Assembly (NCBI GenBank): GCA_050732575.1
Contig: JBOHRF010000065.1
Location: forward strand, 1 to 20,814
Direction of reading: 5' to 3'
DNA from: JBBDWZ01 sp050732575
Lineage (GTDB): Bacteria > Gemmatimonadota > Gemmatimonadetes > Longimicrobiales > RSA9
Length of the DNA: 20,814 nucleotides
A model generated the notes under the pieces. The model was given only the letters and a program-made list of their open reading frames with translations. It was not told the origin of the DNA and ran no database searches. Below are positions 16,101 through 20,814 of the stretch, one piece after another. The position numbers and the translations under genes are program-made. Positions within the stretch are counted from its first letter, which is position 1, and each line of letters begins with the position of its first letter.

Positions 16101-16426
16101 AGTCCGCGGCCGTCGCCGGATTTCGTGAACGCCGCCAGGGTCACATCACGACGGGCAATCGCAGCATCGTACAGGTCATATCGCTGCGTCGAGTCCCCGG
16201 CCTCGACATAATGCACATTGATGCCAAACTTCCCCAGCGCCGCCGCGAGCAGCTCGCTCGCACGTCGTGCATCGGGCAGCGTGTCCACGTGCCCAAGGAA
16301 CGCGACGTCGATGCGCCGCGGACCTGTGTGTCTGTTGAGTCGCTCCGATGGGTTCGCGCCATCCGCGCGGCAGCCAACAACCGACACGGTGGCGGCCAGT
16401 GTTAGAACCTTGAGCAGCAGCTTCAC
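13163..16426 (-). CDS. PVC-type dehydrogenase lipoprotein with C-terminal cupredoxin
   Basis: 1087 aa from GTG 16426, chosen because it opens directly onto a lipoprotein signal (MKLLLKVLTLAATVSVVGC, lipobox VVGC, Cys19); frame upstream of it has no signal features. Domains: about 36-160, a shortened ThuA-like region; about 195-575, a PVC-type membrane-bound dehydrogenase propeller (GFRLQLFAAEP, WDERGRLWVVETVDYPNN, DTDGDGRAD, GPDGAVWILDWY); about 585-775, HEAT-like repeats; about 780-915, a galactose-binding-like jelly roll; about 965-1087, a plastocyanin/azurin domain with all four type 1 copper ligands, His1002, Cys1071, His1076 and Met1080. No CxxCH haem c motif is present. It is likely a periplasm-facing sugar- or polyol-oxidising enzyme passing electrons to its own copper centre; substrate unknown. 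Confidence 0.85.
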   Translation of the reverse strand: MKLLLKVLTLAATVSVVGCRADGANPSERLNRHTGPRRIDVAFLGHVDTLPDARRASELLAAALGKFGINVHYVEAGDSTQRYDLYDAAIARRDVTLAAFTKSGDGRGLVFYADSLDVRGEGDGGRVFRFAKGRTLIEWGDSTFQQQLRDAILAAAGDRVRAQLQAYALPVLQYQDPPVLIPNYENQPEAPRLQLPLGPEEALKYWQVPPGFRLQLFAAEPQIVNPIALSWDERGRLWVVETVDYPNNIRPDGEGNDVIRILEDTDGDGRADKSTVFADKLSIPTGIVFSKGGIIVSNAPRFLFLQDTDGDDRADVRREIFTGWSAADTHSGPSNLHYGFDNWIWGAVGDAGFNGTVGGKVMQFEDAIYRMRPDGSQLEVVTRFSNNTWSLGFSEAFDVFANSANNEHSVHIAIPNRYYEGVTGLRGSGKVRLDGHYARHAIAVTRQVDYFGGFTAAGGHSLYTARSFPREYWNRIAFVHEAVGGLVHNAILERAGSGFRERDGWNLLASADEWAAPVHAQVGPDGAVWILDWYSFIKQHNPTPPGFTTGAGGAYDTPLRDKQRGRIYRLVWRAAPHYKPLQLSADRPEQLIETLRNDNMFWRMTAQRLLVDRGQTDVVDDLYSLIRDPTVDQTGLDAGAVHALWTLHGLGQMDGSNPRAERVVRQALNHPSAAVRKNALMVLPKNEQTFEHIRKSLNDRDLNVRLHALLAVAELPSSDDIGRALYALGNDRGVLEDQWLPTALYLAARRHSAGFLDAYSNDAGASVVAQLTERARRGELENVIDWSQSDFDDAAWDTVQVPAHWTTTKLAHFPGVVWFRHAFDLPAHAAGRAATLHLGPISDADVSYVNGVRVGAMSNVPGERRVYNVPAGVLRAGRNVVAVEVTNERRGGGIYGTPDSVFITGPNFKVPLAASWKYRKAAEWTGGRAPDFAAGLPFAQQFLRVFYKREATTDAQAPAQPPDVTLELSTVPGQNRFDKTTLTARAGQRVAIRFSNSDAALHNVVVIASGQTQQEVGAMLNAYVADASAAGRDFIPPRVRTLAASPMVSPRQSATVTFNVPDAPGDYPFVCTVPGHWVTMWGVIRVQ

Positions 16427-16479
16427 AATACAGGCCCCGGAGGAGGAAAGGATCACATCATAATGGTCTCTTCCAACAC

Positions 16480-16519
16480 GAGGTCGCAGCGCACGCTTCG
16501 TCGCGTGTTCTGCGACCTC
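16480..16519. promoter_or_regulatory. Strong hairpin upstream of the dehydrogenase
   Basis: GAGGTCGCAG (16480-16489) and CTGCGACCTC (16510-16519) are perfect 10-bp inverted arms. Inside them a further six pairs (one of them G-U) can form after a single mismatch, around a TTCGTC loop. It lies 54 bases upstream of the dehydrogenase GTG, so it may be a leader structure or an operator. Confidence 0.65.
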
Positions 16520-16568
16520 ACTCTTTCTCGCTCGCCGGCATTCGCGATGCTGAAATTCCCACTCGCTA

Positions 16569-16590
16569 CCGACTCCCGGCCGGAAGTCGG
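16569..16590. promoter_or_regulatory. 22-bp near-perfect palindrome
   Basis: Ten of eleven base pairs match: CCGACT and AGTCGG flank a CCGG/CCGG centre, with one C/A mismatch. It sits between the dehydrogenase and mazEF and has no counterpart ahead of mazE copy 1. This suits a regulator-binding site for the dehydrogenase, though the ligand protein is unknown. Confidence 0.5.
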
Positions 16591-16675
16591 TTCCACGCGT
16601 GGCCCATCCAGCCATTCACCTGCTCCACCCCGAATATTACTGTCGCTGGAACCGTTGCGCCGGACTCGCCCTGCT

Positions 16676-16694
16676 GTATCTTCATTGTAGATAC
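16676..16694. promoter_or_regulatory. Putative mazEF operator
   Basis: GTATCT-n7-AGATAC is a perfect 6-7-6 inverted repeat ending 16 bases before the mazE ATG, overlapping a TGTATC/TAGATA -10-like region. MazE-MazF complexes commonly autorepress at such sites. The block is absent from the leader of mazE copy 1. Confidence 0.55.
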
Positions 16695-16710
16695 CAGCCG
16701 GCAAGGGTCC

Positions 16711-16950
16711 ATGCGCGTGCGAGTTCAGAAATGGGGGAACAGCCTGGCCGTGAGAATACCTCGCCCGATAGCGGCGGATGCTGGACTGCAGGAGGGCAGC
16801 GAAGCGGACATGGTGCTCAGCGACGGCGAGATTCATCTGCGACCGATCAGTCCCCGCTATGAGCTGGCGGACCTGATCCGCGCCATCAAGCCGACCAACC
16901 GCCATGGCGAGGTCGATTGGGGCAGCAGGCGTGGCGGTGAGGTGTGGTGA
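16711..16950 (+). CDS. mazE: MazE antitoxin, copy 2 (paired)
   Basis: 79 aa with N-terminal AbrB-like KWGNSLAVRIP and the C-terminal DWGSRRGGEVW tail, close to the classical MazE layout and length. It should dimerise, bind the operator just upstream and neutralise MazF through its tail. The start ATG follows CAAGGGTCC, and its stop overlaps the mazF start, the usual coupled order. It is nearly identical to the orphan copy at 837 (two amino-acid differences: Ser30 and Ile47 here). Confidence 0.93.
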   Translation: MRVRVQKWGNSLAVRIPRPIAADAGLQEGSEADMVLSDGEIHLRPISPRYELADLIRAIKPTNRHGEVDWGSRRGGEVW

Positions 16951-17291
16951 AGAGGCGGTCGTACGTTCCCGACCGTGGTGACATCGTCTGGATCGACTTC
17001 AATCCGCGCACAGGTCATGAGCAGGCGGGTCGCCGTCCAGCACTCGTTCTTTCACCGGCCACGTACAATCGGAAAACGGATCTCGCGTTGATGTGTCCGA
17101 TCACCAGTCAAGTGAAGGGCTACCCCTTCGAGGTGGTTTTGCCGGCTGACTGCCCGGTGCATGGCGCAGTTCTTTCCGATCAGGTGCGCTGCCTCGACTG
17201 GCAGTCGCGCGGCGTTGCGCGTGCGGCAACCGCCAGGCCGGAAATAGTGTCGGACGTGACTGCAATGCTCGCGGCGCTCATTGGTTCGTAG
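16944..17291 (+). CDS. mazF: MazF/PemK endoribonuclease toxin
   Basis: 115 aa, starting at GTG 16944 (or the adjacent GTG 16947) inside the end of mazE. The sequence follows classical MazF along its length: PDRGDIVWIDFNPRTGHEQ, then GRRPALVLSPATYN with the catalytic Arg, CPITSQVKGYPFEVVLP with the catalytic Thr, and VLSDQVRCLDWQSRGV. MazF cleaves single-stranded RNA at short specific sequences and is held inactive by MazE. Nothing looks truncated, so this is probably a working toxin. Downstream, on the other strand, is a lipoprotein pseudogene. Confidence 0.94.
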   Translation: MVKRRSYVPDRGDIVWIDFNPRTGHEQAGRRPALVLSPATYNRKTDLALMCPITSQVKGYPFEVVLPADCPVHGAVLSDQVRCLDWQSRGVARAATARPEIVSDVTAMLAALIGS

Positions 17292-17311
17292 ATGTGGGAT
17301 GAGAATTCACG

Positions 17312-17758
17312 TCAACGACGGTACACGAGCTCGAAGCGCGGCAAAAAGAATCCCTGGCTGGGCGGTATTGCAATCGTAACCGTGATCCGTGTCTCACTAA
17401 AGTTCGCCTGGTAGCTCCGTCCATCCAGCACCACGATTCCGTCCGCAGCCGAGTATGTTCCAGTCTGCCGCACGAGCGCGTTCGCTGGAACGTCGCATTG
17501 CGTCGCGCTGCCATTCGGCTTGCAGCGCATCGCAAGCTCCTGCACCACTGTTCCATCAGAATTCAGGGTCAGCAATCCCAACGTGACCTCGAACATTCAG
17601 CGGTGCAGTCGGATTTGGAAACGGACCTGGCAGCGGCCGGCTGGCCATCGACGGTGGCGAGTACGAAGACGCCGGGCTGCGGCGCTGTCGGTGAATCCGC
17701 GCAAGCCGCAATCAGCAGAAGCGAGAACCAGACTTGGACGCCGAATGGGATCAGGCAT
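17312..17758 (-). pseudogene. Frameshifted small lipoprotein
   Basis: Read on the minus strand, AAGGAA precedes ATG 17758 (MPDPIRRPSLVLA). The lipobox region SLLLIAACADSPTAP and VFVLATVDGQP are in a second frame, PGPFPNPTAPLNV in a third, and the C-terminal EVTLGLLTLNSDGTVVQEL through FELVYRR in yet another shift. Joined, these give one plausible lipoprotein of about 145 aa, with a lipocalin-like or immunoglobulin-like small beta domain. At least three single-base-type shifts break it. Start, lipobox and stop all survive, so decay is recent, or else the indels are sequencing errors. Function is unknown. It sits between two toxin-antitoxin pairs. Confidence 0.65.
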
Positions 17759-17832
17759 ATGCTTTCCTTCCGGCCGAAGACCGCCAGCGGGACAGTCTGC
17801 ACCGCCGCGGATGCACCTCCCGAGCAGTTTCG

Positions 17833-18237
17833 CTACGGTGCGATCAACTCGACGGTTGGGAAATACGTGCGATAGCGCGCAGCATCACGAGTCAACAGCA
17901 CCAGATCCTGAATTGCGGCATGAGCACCGATGAAGAAATCCGGCAATGGCCGCACCCGTGTACCGCCTCGTCGACGGTACTGCAGAAACACTTTGCCAGC
18001 GAGGAACGCCGCCTCGTAGGGTAGCGGTTCACGCCGGAAATGCTCGCTCAACACCGCCTCATCCAGATCTTCAATGCGATCGAAACCAATGGATACTTCG
18101 GCGTACACAATCGGGTTGATGACCAGTACACGTTCATCGGCGAGTGCGGAAATCTGATCCGAGGACCAGTCGTACCAGGTTCGATCTTCGGTCAACACAT
18201 CCAGCAACACGTTGCTGTCGACCAGAACCGCTTTCAT
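17833..18237 (-). CDS. vapC: VapC-type PIN-domain toxin
   Basis: 134 aa starting at ATG 18237, overlapping the vapB stop as ATGA. The PIN-domain acidic residues are all present: Asp in VLVDSNVLLDVL near the N-terminus, Glu in NPIVYAEVSIGF, Asp in PLPDFFIGAHA and Asp in LLTRDAARY. VapC toxins are magnesium-dependent ribonucleases, often acting on tRNA or rRNA, blocked by the partner antitoxin. The length is normal and there is no sign of decay. The stop is 75 bases from the lipoprotein pseudogene start region on the same strand. Confidence 0.92.
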   Translation of the reverse strand: MKAVLVDSNVLLDVLTEDRTWYDWSSDQISALADERVLVINPIVYAEVSIGFDRIEDLDEAVLSEHFRREPLPYEAAFLAGKVFLQYRRRGGTRVRPLPDFFIGAHAAIQDLVLLTRDAARYRTYFPTVELIAP

Positions 18238-18488
18238 CGAGTCCGGCGCTTCCGCTTGGGCTCCGGCCGGGTCAAGGCCATAATTTCGTTTGTGCTCAGC
18301 CTGGTGGTGGCTCGGCCACGCAGCTGAGCGATCAGGCGTTGGCCGCGCCTCGGGCGAGCCGCCGCCGCCTTCCGAATCCGCACGGCGTTGCCTTCCACTT
18401 CGAACTCGACATCGGTTTCGGGCAACAAGCCCAGCCGTTCCCGGATCTCTTGCGGAATCGTGACCTGGCCCTTGCTCGTAATGCGCAT
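18234..18488 (-). CDS. vapB: VapB-type AbrB/MazE antitoxin
   Basis: 84 aa with the SpoVT/AbrB swapped-hairpin signature MRITSKGQVTIPQEIRERLGL at the N-terminus (DNA binding), then a basic, low-complexity C-terminal half (RPRRGQRLIAQLRGRATTRLSTNEIMALTR) that would hold VapC. AAAGGAA lies seven bases ahead of the ATG at 18488. The four-base overlap with vapC is typical for coupled expression. It would autoregulate the promoter just upstream. Confidence 0.92.
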   Translation of the reverse strand: MRITSKGQVTIPQEIRERLGLLPETDVEFEVEGNAVRIRKAAAARPRRGQRLIAQLRGRATTRLSTNEIMALTRPEPKRKRRTR

Positions 18489-18499
18489 CGTGTTCCTTT

Positions 18500-18520
18500 C
18501 TTACTGGTAAGAGTAATACT
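18500..18520 (-). promoter_or_regulatory. vapBC promoter/operator
   Basis: CTTAC-TG-GTAAG (18500-18511) is a perfect 5-2-5 palindrome just ahead of the vapB ribosome site. Next to it, on the minus strand, AGTATTAC offers a TATTAC -10 box. The overlap suits autorepression by VapB/VapC. The truncated TonB receptor sequence begins about 40 bases further on. Confidence 0.55.
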
Positions 18521-18558
18521 GAACACGCCTGAAGGCAACGAGCGTCCCTTGCACAAGC

Positions 18559-20373
18559 GAGTACGCCGGTGGCGCGTCCGATCAGAACCTGATCACGCTG
18601 GACGGCATCCAGCTGTTCAATCCTTACCACGTCGGCGGGATCTTCAGCGCCATCGGCGCGTCGGCCGTATCCACCGTCGACGTGTGGGCCGGTGCCCAGC
18701 CCGCGCGCTCACCCGGCGATCGCCTGTCCAGTACGGTTGCGATTCACACGCGTGACGGCGGGCGCGACCAGGTGGGCACGGAAGGATCGATCGGCCTGCT
18801 CTCGGCCACATTGGGCGTGGATGGCCCGATCAATGGCGGCAAAGGCGGGTTCCTGGTCGCGGGCCGGCGCACCTACATCGACGCGGCGGCCGATGCGGCG
18901 CATGCGCTCGGCCTGATTTCGGGCACCGTGCCGTACGGTTTTTCCGACCTGTATGCCAAGGTGACGCATGGCGTACGCGGGCTGGGCTCACTCTCGATTG
19001 CGGGATACCTCAATCGCGAAACGTTCGATTTCTCGGACCAGATGCGCGACGAGTTGAAGGGCGATGCGGACTTCAACTGGGGTTCGAAGATGCTGTCGGC
19101 TGCGCTGCGCCAGCCGCTCACTGCCGCGCTGCTGCTCGAGCTGAGGGCCGGCTACACCGATTTCGTCGGCAATTTCCTGGCTTACGAGACCGCTGGCAGC
19201 GACGATCAGGATACCACTACCATCCAGGCCCGCAGCATCACGCGCGATGTGCTGGCCAGCGCGGACCTGACCTGGTACAACCGCACGCACACGACCCGCT
19301 TCGGCATCCAGCTCGATCATTTCCGTTTTGCCCACGCCGTGGACGCACTCGAAGATGAGACGATGCCGAACTTCGATCGTGCGGATCGTGTGAGCACCGC
19401 TGCGGCCTACGTCGAAGACCAGTGGCAGCTGGCCGATCCGCTCGAGCTGCGACTGGGCGTGCGCCTGCTCGAAGCTGGCCGGCTTGGTCACGTGCTGCTC
19501 CCGCGTGCCGGTGTGCAGTGGCGCGCCAACTCCCATCTCACGCTCTCCGCCGGTGCCGGCCGCTATGCCCAGGCCATGCGCAGCATGCGCGATGAAGAAT
19601 CGGTTGTCTCCAGCATCCTCGCCTACGACTTCCTGACGGTTCAGCCCGAAGCAGCAGGCCTGGCCACCGGTGAGGATGTGGTGCTCAGCGCAGAGTGGAC
19701 GGCAGCGCGCAGCGCCGTTCGCATTGATGCCTATGGAAAGCGCTTGCACAACCTGGTACTGCCCGGCCAGCCGGATGATCCGCTCGATGCCCCTCCCTTT
19801 ATCAACGAAATTTATCGCGTGGGCTCGGGCAAAGCGCTGGGCATCGAGCTGCTGGCCCGCCATCACATCGGCAAGCACCAGCTGGCCTTGTCGTATGCCT
19901 ACTCGCGATCGGAACGAACCGCGGATGTCGATGTGTATGCCCCGCGATTCGAGCGGCGGCACGTGCTGGATGCATCGGCCACGCGCACCTGGGGCAGCAG
20001 CGGCATACTGAGCGCGCGCGCCGTGCTGGCCAGCGGCCAGCCCTACACGCCCGTCGTGGGCATGACCTCGCCCTTTGAGTACAACGCCACAATCAACCGC
20101 TGGGAGGGTGAAACCTTCGGACAGCTGATCACCGGAGAACACAACGCGGCCCGCTTGCCGGGCTACTTCCGGCTCGACATCGCGGCGCGCAAAACCTACC
20201 GGAAACACTGGTTCGGTCAGGATGGGACCCTAACGCCCTACCTGCAGATCCTGAACGTGCTCAATACGAAGAATGCGCTGATCGCGGACCGACAACCCTA
20301 TGACCGGCCGCTCCTGCGCTACGCACCGCAGTTCCCGCTGCTGCCCAGCTTCGGGCTGGAGTGGAAGTTCTGA
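18559..20373 (+). CDS. TonB-dependent receptor, N-terminally truncated
   Basis: The recognisable sequence begins inside the plug domain (YAGGASDQNLITLDGIQLFNP at about 18562-18624). The frame is open back to a TGA at 18520, but no ATG, GTG or TTG occurs before GTG 18682. The signal peptide, any carboxypeptidase-like or TonB-box region and the first part of the plug are missing. VapBC control DNA takes their place. The 22-strand barrel portion looks intact to its end (PYLQILNVLNTKNAL, then ...PSFGLEWKF). Such receptors import large ligands such as siderophores or glycans across the outer membrane. A possible extra base at 18563-18568 separates a VR from GGASD, hinting at a frameshift at the junction too. 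It could not reach the membrane as it stands. Confidence 0.85.
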   Translation, partial: EYAGGASDQNLITLDGIQLFNPYHVGGIFSAIGASAVSTVDVWAGAQPARSPGDRLSSTVAIHTRDGGRDQVGTEGSIGLLSATLGVDGPINGGKGGFLVAGRRTYIDAAADAAHALGLISGTVPYGFSDLYAKVTHGVRGLGSLSIAGYLNRETFDFSDQMRDELKGDADFNWGSKMLSAALRQPLTAALLLELRAGYTDFVGNFLAYETAGSDDQDTTTIQARSITRDVLASADLTWYNRTHTTRFGIQLDHFRFAHAVDALEDETMPNFDRADRVSTAAAYVEDQWQLADPLELRLGVRLLEAGRLGHVLLPRAGVQWRANSHLTLSAGAGRYAQAMRSMRDEESVVSSILAYDFLTVQPEAAGLATGEDVVLSAEWTAARSAVRIDAYGKRLHNLVLPGQPDDPLDAPPFINEIYRVGSGKALGIELLARHHIGKHQLALSYAYSRSERTADVDVYAPRFERRHVLDASATRTWGSSGILSARAVLASGQPYTPVVGMTSPFEYNATINRWEGETFGQLITGEHNAARLPGYFRLDIAARKTYRKHWFGQDGTLTPYLQILNVLNTKNALIADRQPYDRPLLRYAPQFPLLPSFGLEWKF

Positions 20374-20814
20374 TGTCGATGCGAATGGTGATGGTTCTGT
20401 GCGCGCTCTCGAGCCTGGCCGCCTGCGAGCGTGAGCCCACGGCCATCGAATCGCTGGGCGAGCAGGTCGTGCTGAATTCCGTGATCAACGCGGGAGCAAC
20501 ACAGGCTGCGGTTCTGCTCGTGCGAGTGGTGCCCAACGCAAACTTCAGCAATCAATCCGTGGCCCGCCCATTGCCCGGTGCCACGGTCACCTTGAGCGAC
20601 GGTACCAACAGCTTCGCGCTTCAGCCCAACCGCGTTCCCGGTCGCTGTTCCTATCAGCTCAACGGCGGACTGCAGGACAGCGCACTCGTGGGGGGGTGCT
20701 ACACGGGCAGCGTGGCGGGCGGCGTGAGGGCGGGCGCGACCTATTCACTCGACGTGCAGCTGCCCGATGGCAAACGCATCCACGGCACGACGACTGTGCC
20801 CGCGTCACCCACCC
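20373..20814 (+). CDS. DUF4249-like lipoprotein, 5' part
   Basis: The frame starts at ATG 20373, overlapping the receptor stop by one base (TGATG), and remains open to the right edge. The signal MSMRMVMVLCALSSLAAC ends in a LAAC lipobox, so the product is a lipoprotein. The mature start EREPTAIESLGEQVVLNSVINAG and the following LPGATVTLSDG strand resemble the DUF4249 family, which in Bacteroidota and Gemmatimonadota is encoded directly behind TonB-dependent receptors and probably serves as its surface partner. It is well translated in style and undamaged in the visible part. It would depend on read-through from the receptor message, whose own promoter is lost. Confidence 0.8.
   Translation, partial: MSMRMVMVLCALSSLAACEREPTAIESLGEQVVLNSVINAGATQAAVLLVRVVPNANFSNQSVARPLPGATVTLSDGTNSFALQPNRVPGRCSYQLNGGLQDSALVGGCYTGSVAGGVRAGATYSLDVQLPDGKRIHGTTTVPASPT

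Larger units (their letters stand above)
16615..16978 (+). repeat. Direct repeat, copy 2 of the mazE segment
   Basis: This is the partner of 767-1104. It includes the leader beginning TTCACCTGCTCCA, the whole mazE gene and the first codons of mazF. The match is very high through mazE and ends at GACCGTGG (16978). Because mazF continues intact here, this copy represents the ancestral arrangement. Confidence 0.85.

Noticed and set aside
14963..16405. 480-codon plus-strand frame opposite the dehydrogenase
   Set aside because: The minus-strand gene shows full domain structure. The plus frame is compositionally typical of antisense reading in GC-rich genes.
18988..20208. 406-codon minus-strand frame opposite the TonB receptor
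   Set aside because: Antisense shadow of the receptor barrel, with no signal peptide or motif.
1..20814. Search for tRNA, rRNA, CRISPR arrays, integrases and transposases
   Set aside because: No cloverleaf-like segment, ribosomal sequence, regularly spaced repeat array or recombinase motif was recognised by eye. A weak or degenerate one could be missed.

Overview
The window is about 20.8 kb of high-GC bacterial DNA. It most resembles a member of Gemmatimonadota, or a similarly secretion-rich soil phylum such as Acidobacteriota. This is inferred from the gene repertoire: two six-bladed beta-propeller proteins, a TonB-dependent receptor followed by a DUF4249 lipoprotein, a secreted sortilin/sialidase-type fragment, a DinB protein with a LytS/LytTR pair, a PVC-type dehydrogenase fused to a cupredoxin, and MazEF and VapBC modules. 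No rRNA, tRNA, CRISPR array or transposase gene was seen.

Layout. 1-2207: the end of a beta-propeller protein, then an orphan mazE whose mazF is cut after about 11 codons and joined to the C-terminal end of a secreted glycosyl-hydrolase-like protein, then an exported histidine phosphatase. 2208-3995: a gene graveyard with a frameshifted DsbA-like fragment, a methyltransferase N-terminal fragment and the C-terminal half of a copper amine oxidase. A 27-nt inverted repeat (26/27 matching) of a degenerate hexamer element brackets the last two. 3984-5237: an alternating palindrome cluster leading into an intact AAA/DUF4143 ATPase. 5378-6586: a secreted beta-propeller protein on the minus strand. 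7010-10230: a compact DinB / LytS-like kinase / LytTR regulator operon with start-stop overlaps, followed by a DUF2461 gene. 10387-16426: two large convergent genes, a 922-aa glycine-rich lipoprotein with an Ig-like domain and a 1087-aa dehydrogenase-cupredoxin lipoprotein. 16427-18520: a regulatory region with three inverted repeats, intact mazEF, a multiply frameshifted lipoprotein pseudogene and intact vapBC. 18559-20814: a TonB-dependent receptor missing its N-terminus, overlapping by one base a DUF4249 lipoprotein that runs off the window.

How the parts relate. The intact ordinary genes are mostly cell-envelope functions (export, copper redox, TonB uptake) plus one signalling operon. The most striking feature of the window is its breakpoints. 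Host genes are cut or decayed beside small addiction-like modules: mazE copy 1 against a hydrolase, hexamer repeats and the DUF4143 ATPase against an amine oxidase, mazEF and vapBC against a lipoprotein pseudogene, and vapBC against the TonB receptor. The mazE segment occurs twice about 15.9 kb apart in direct orientation, with three differences over the 240-nt gene. The large intact frames argue against a generally error-ridden sequence, so the broken genes probably reflect real rearrangement, although the single-base indels should be checked against reads.
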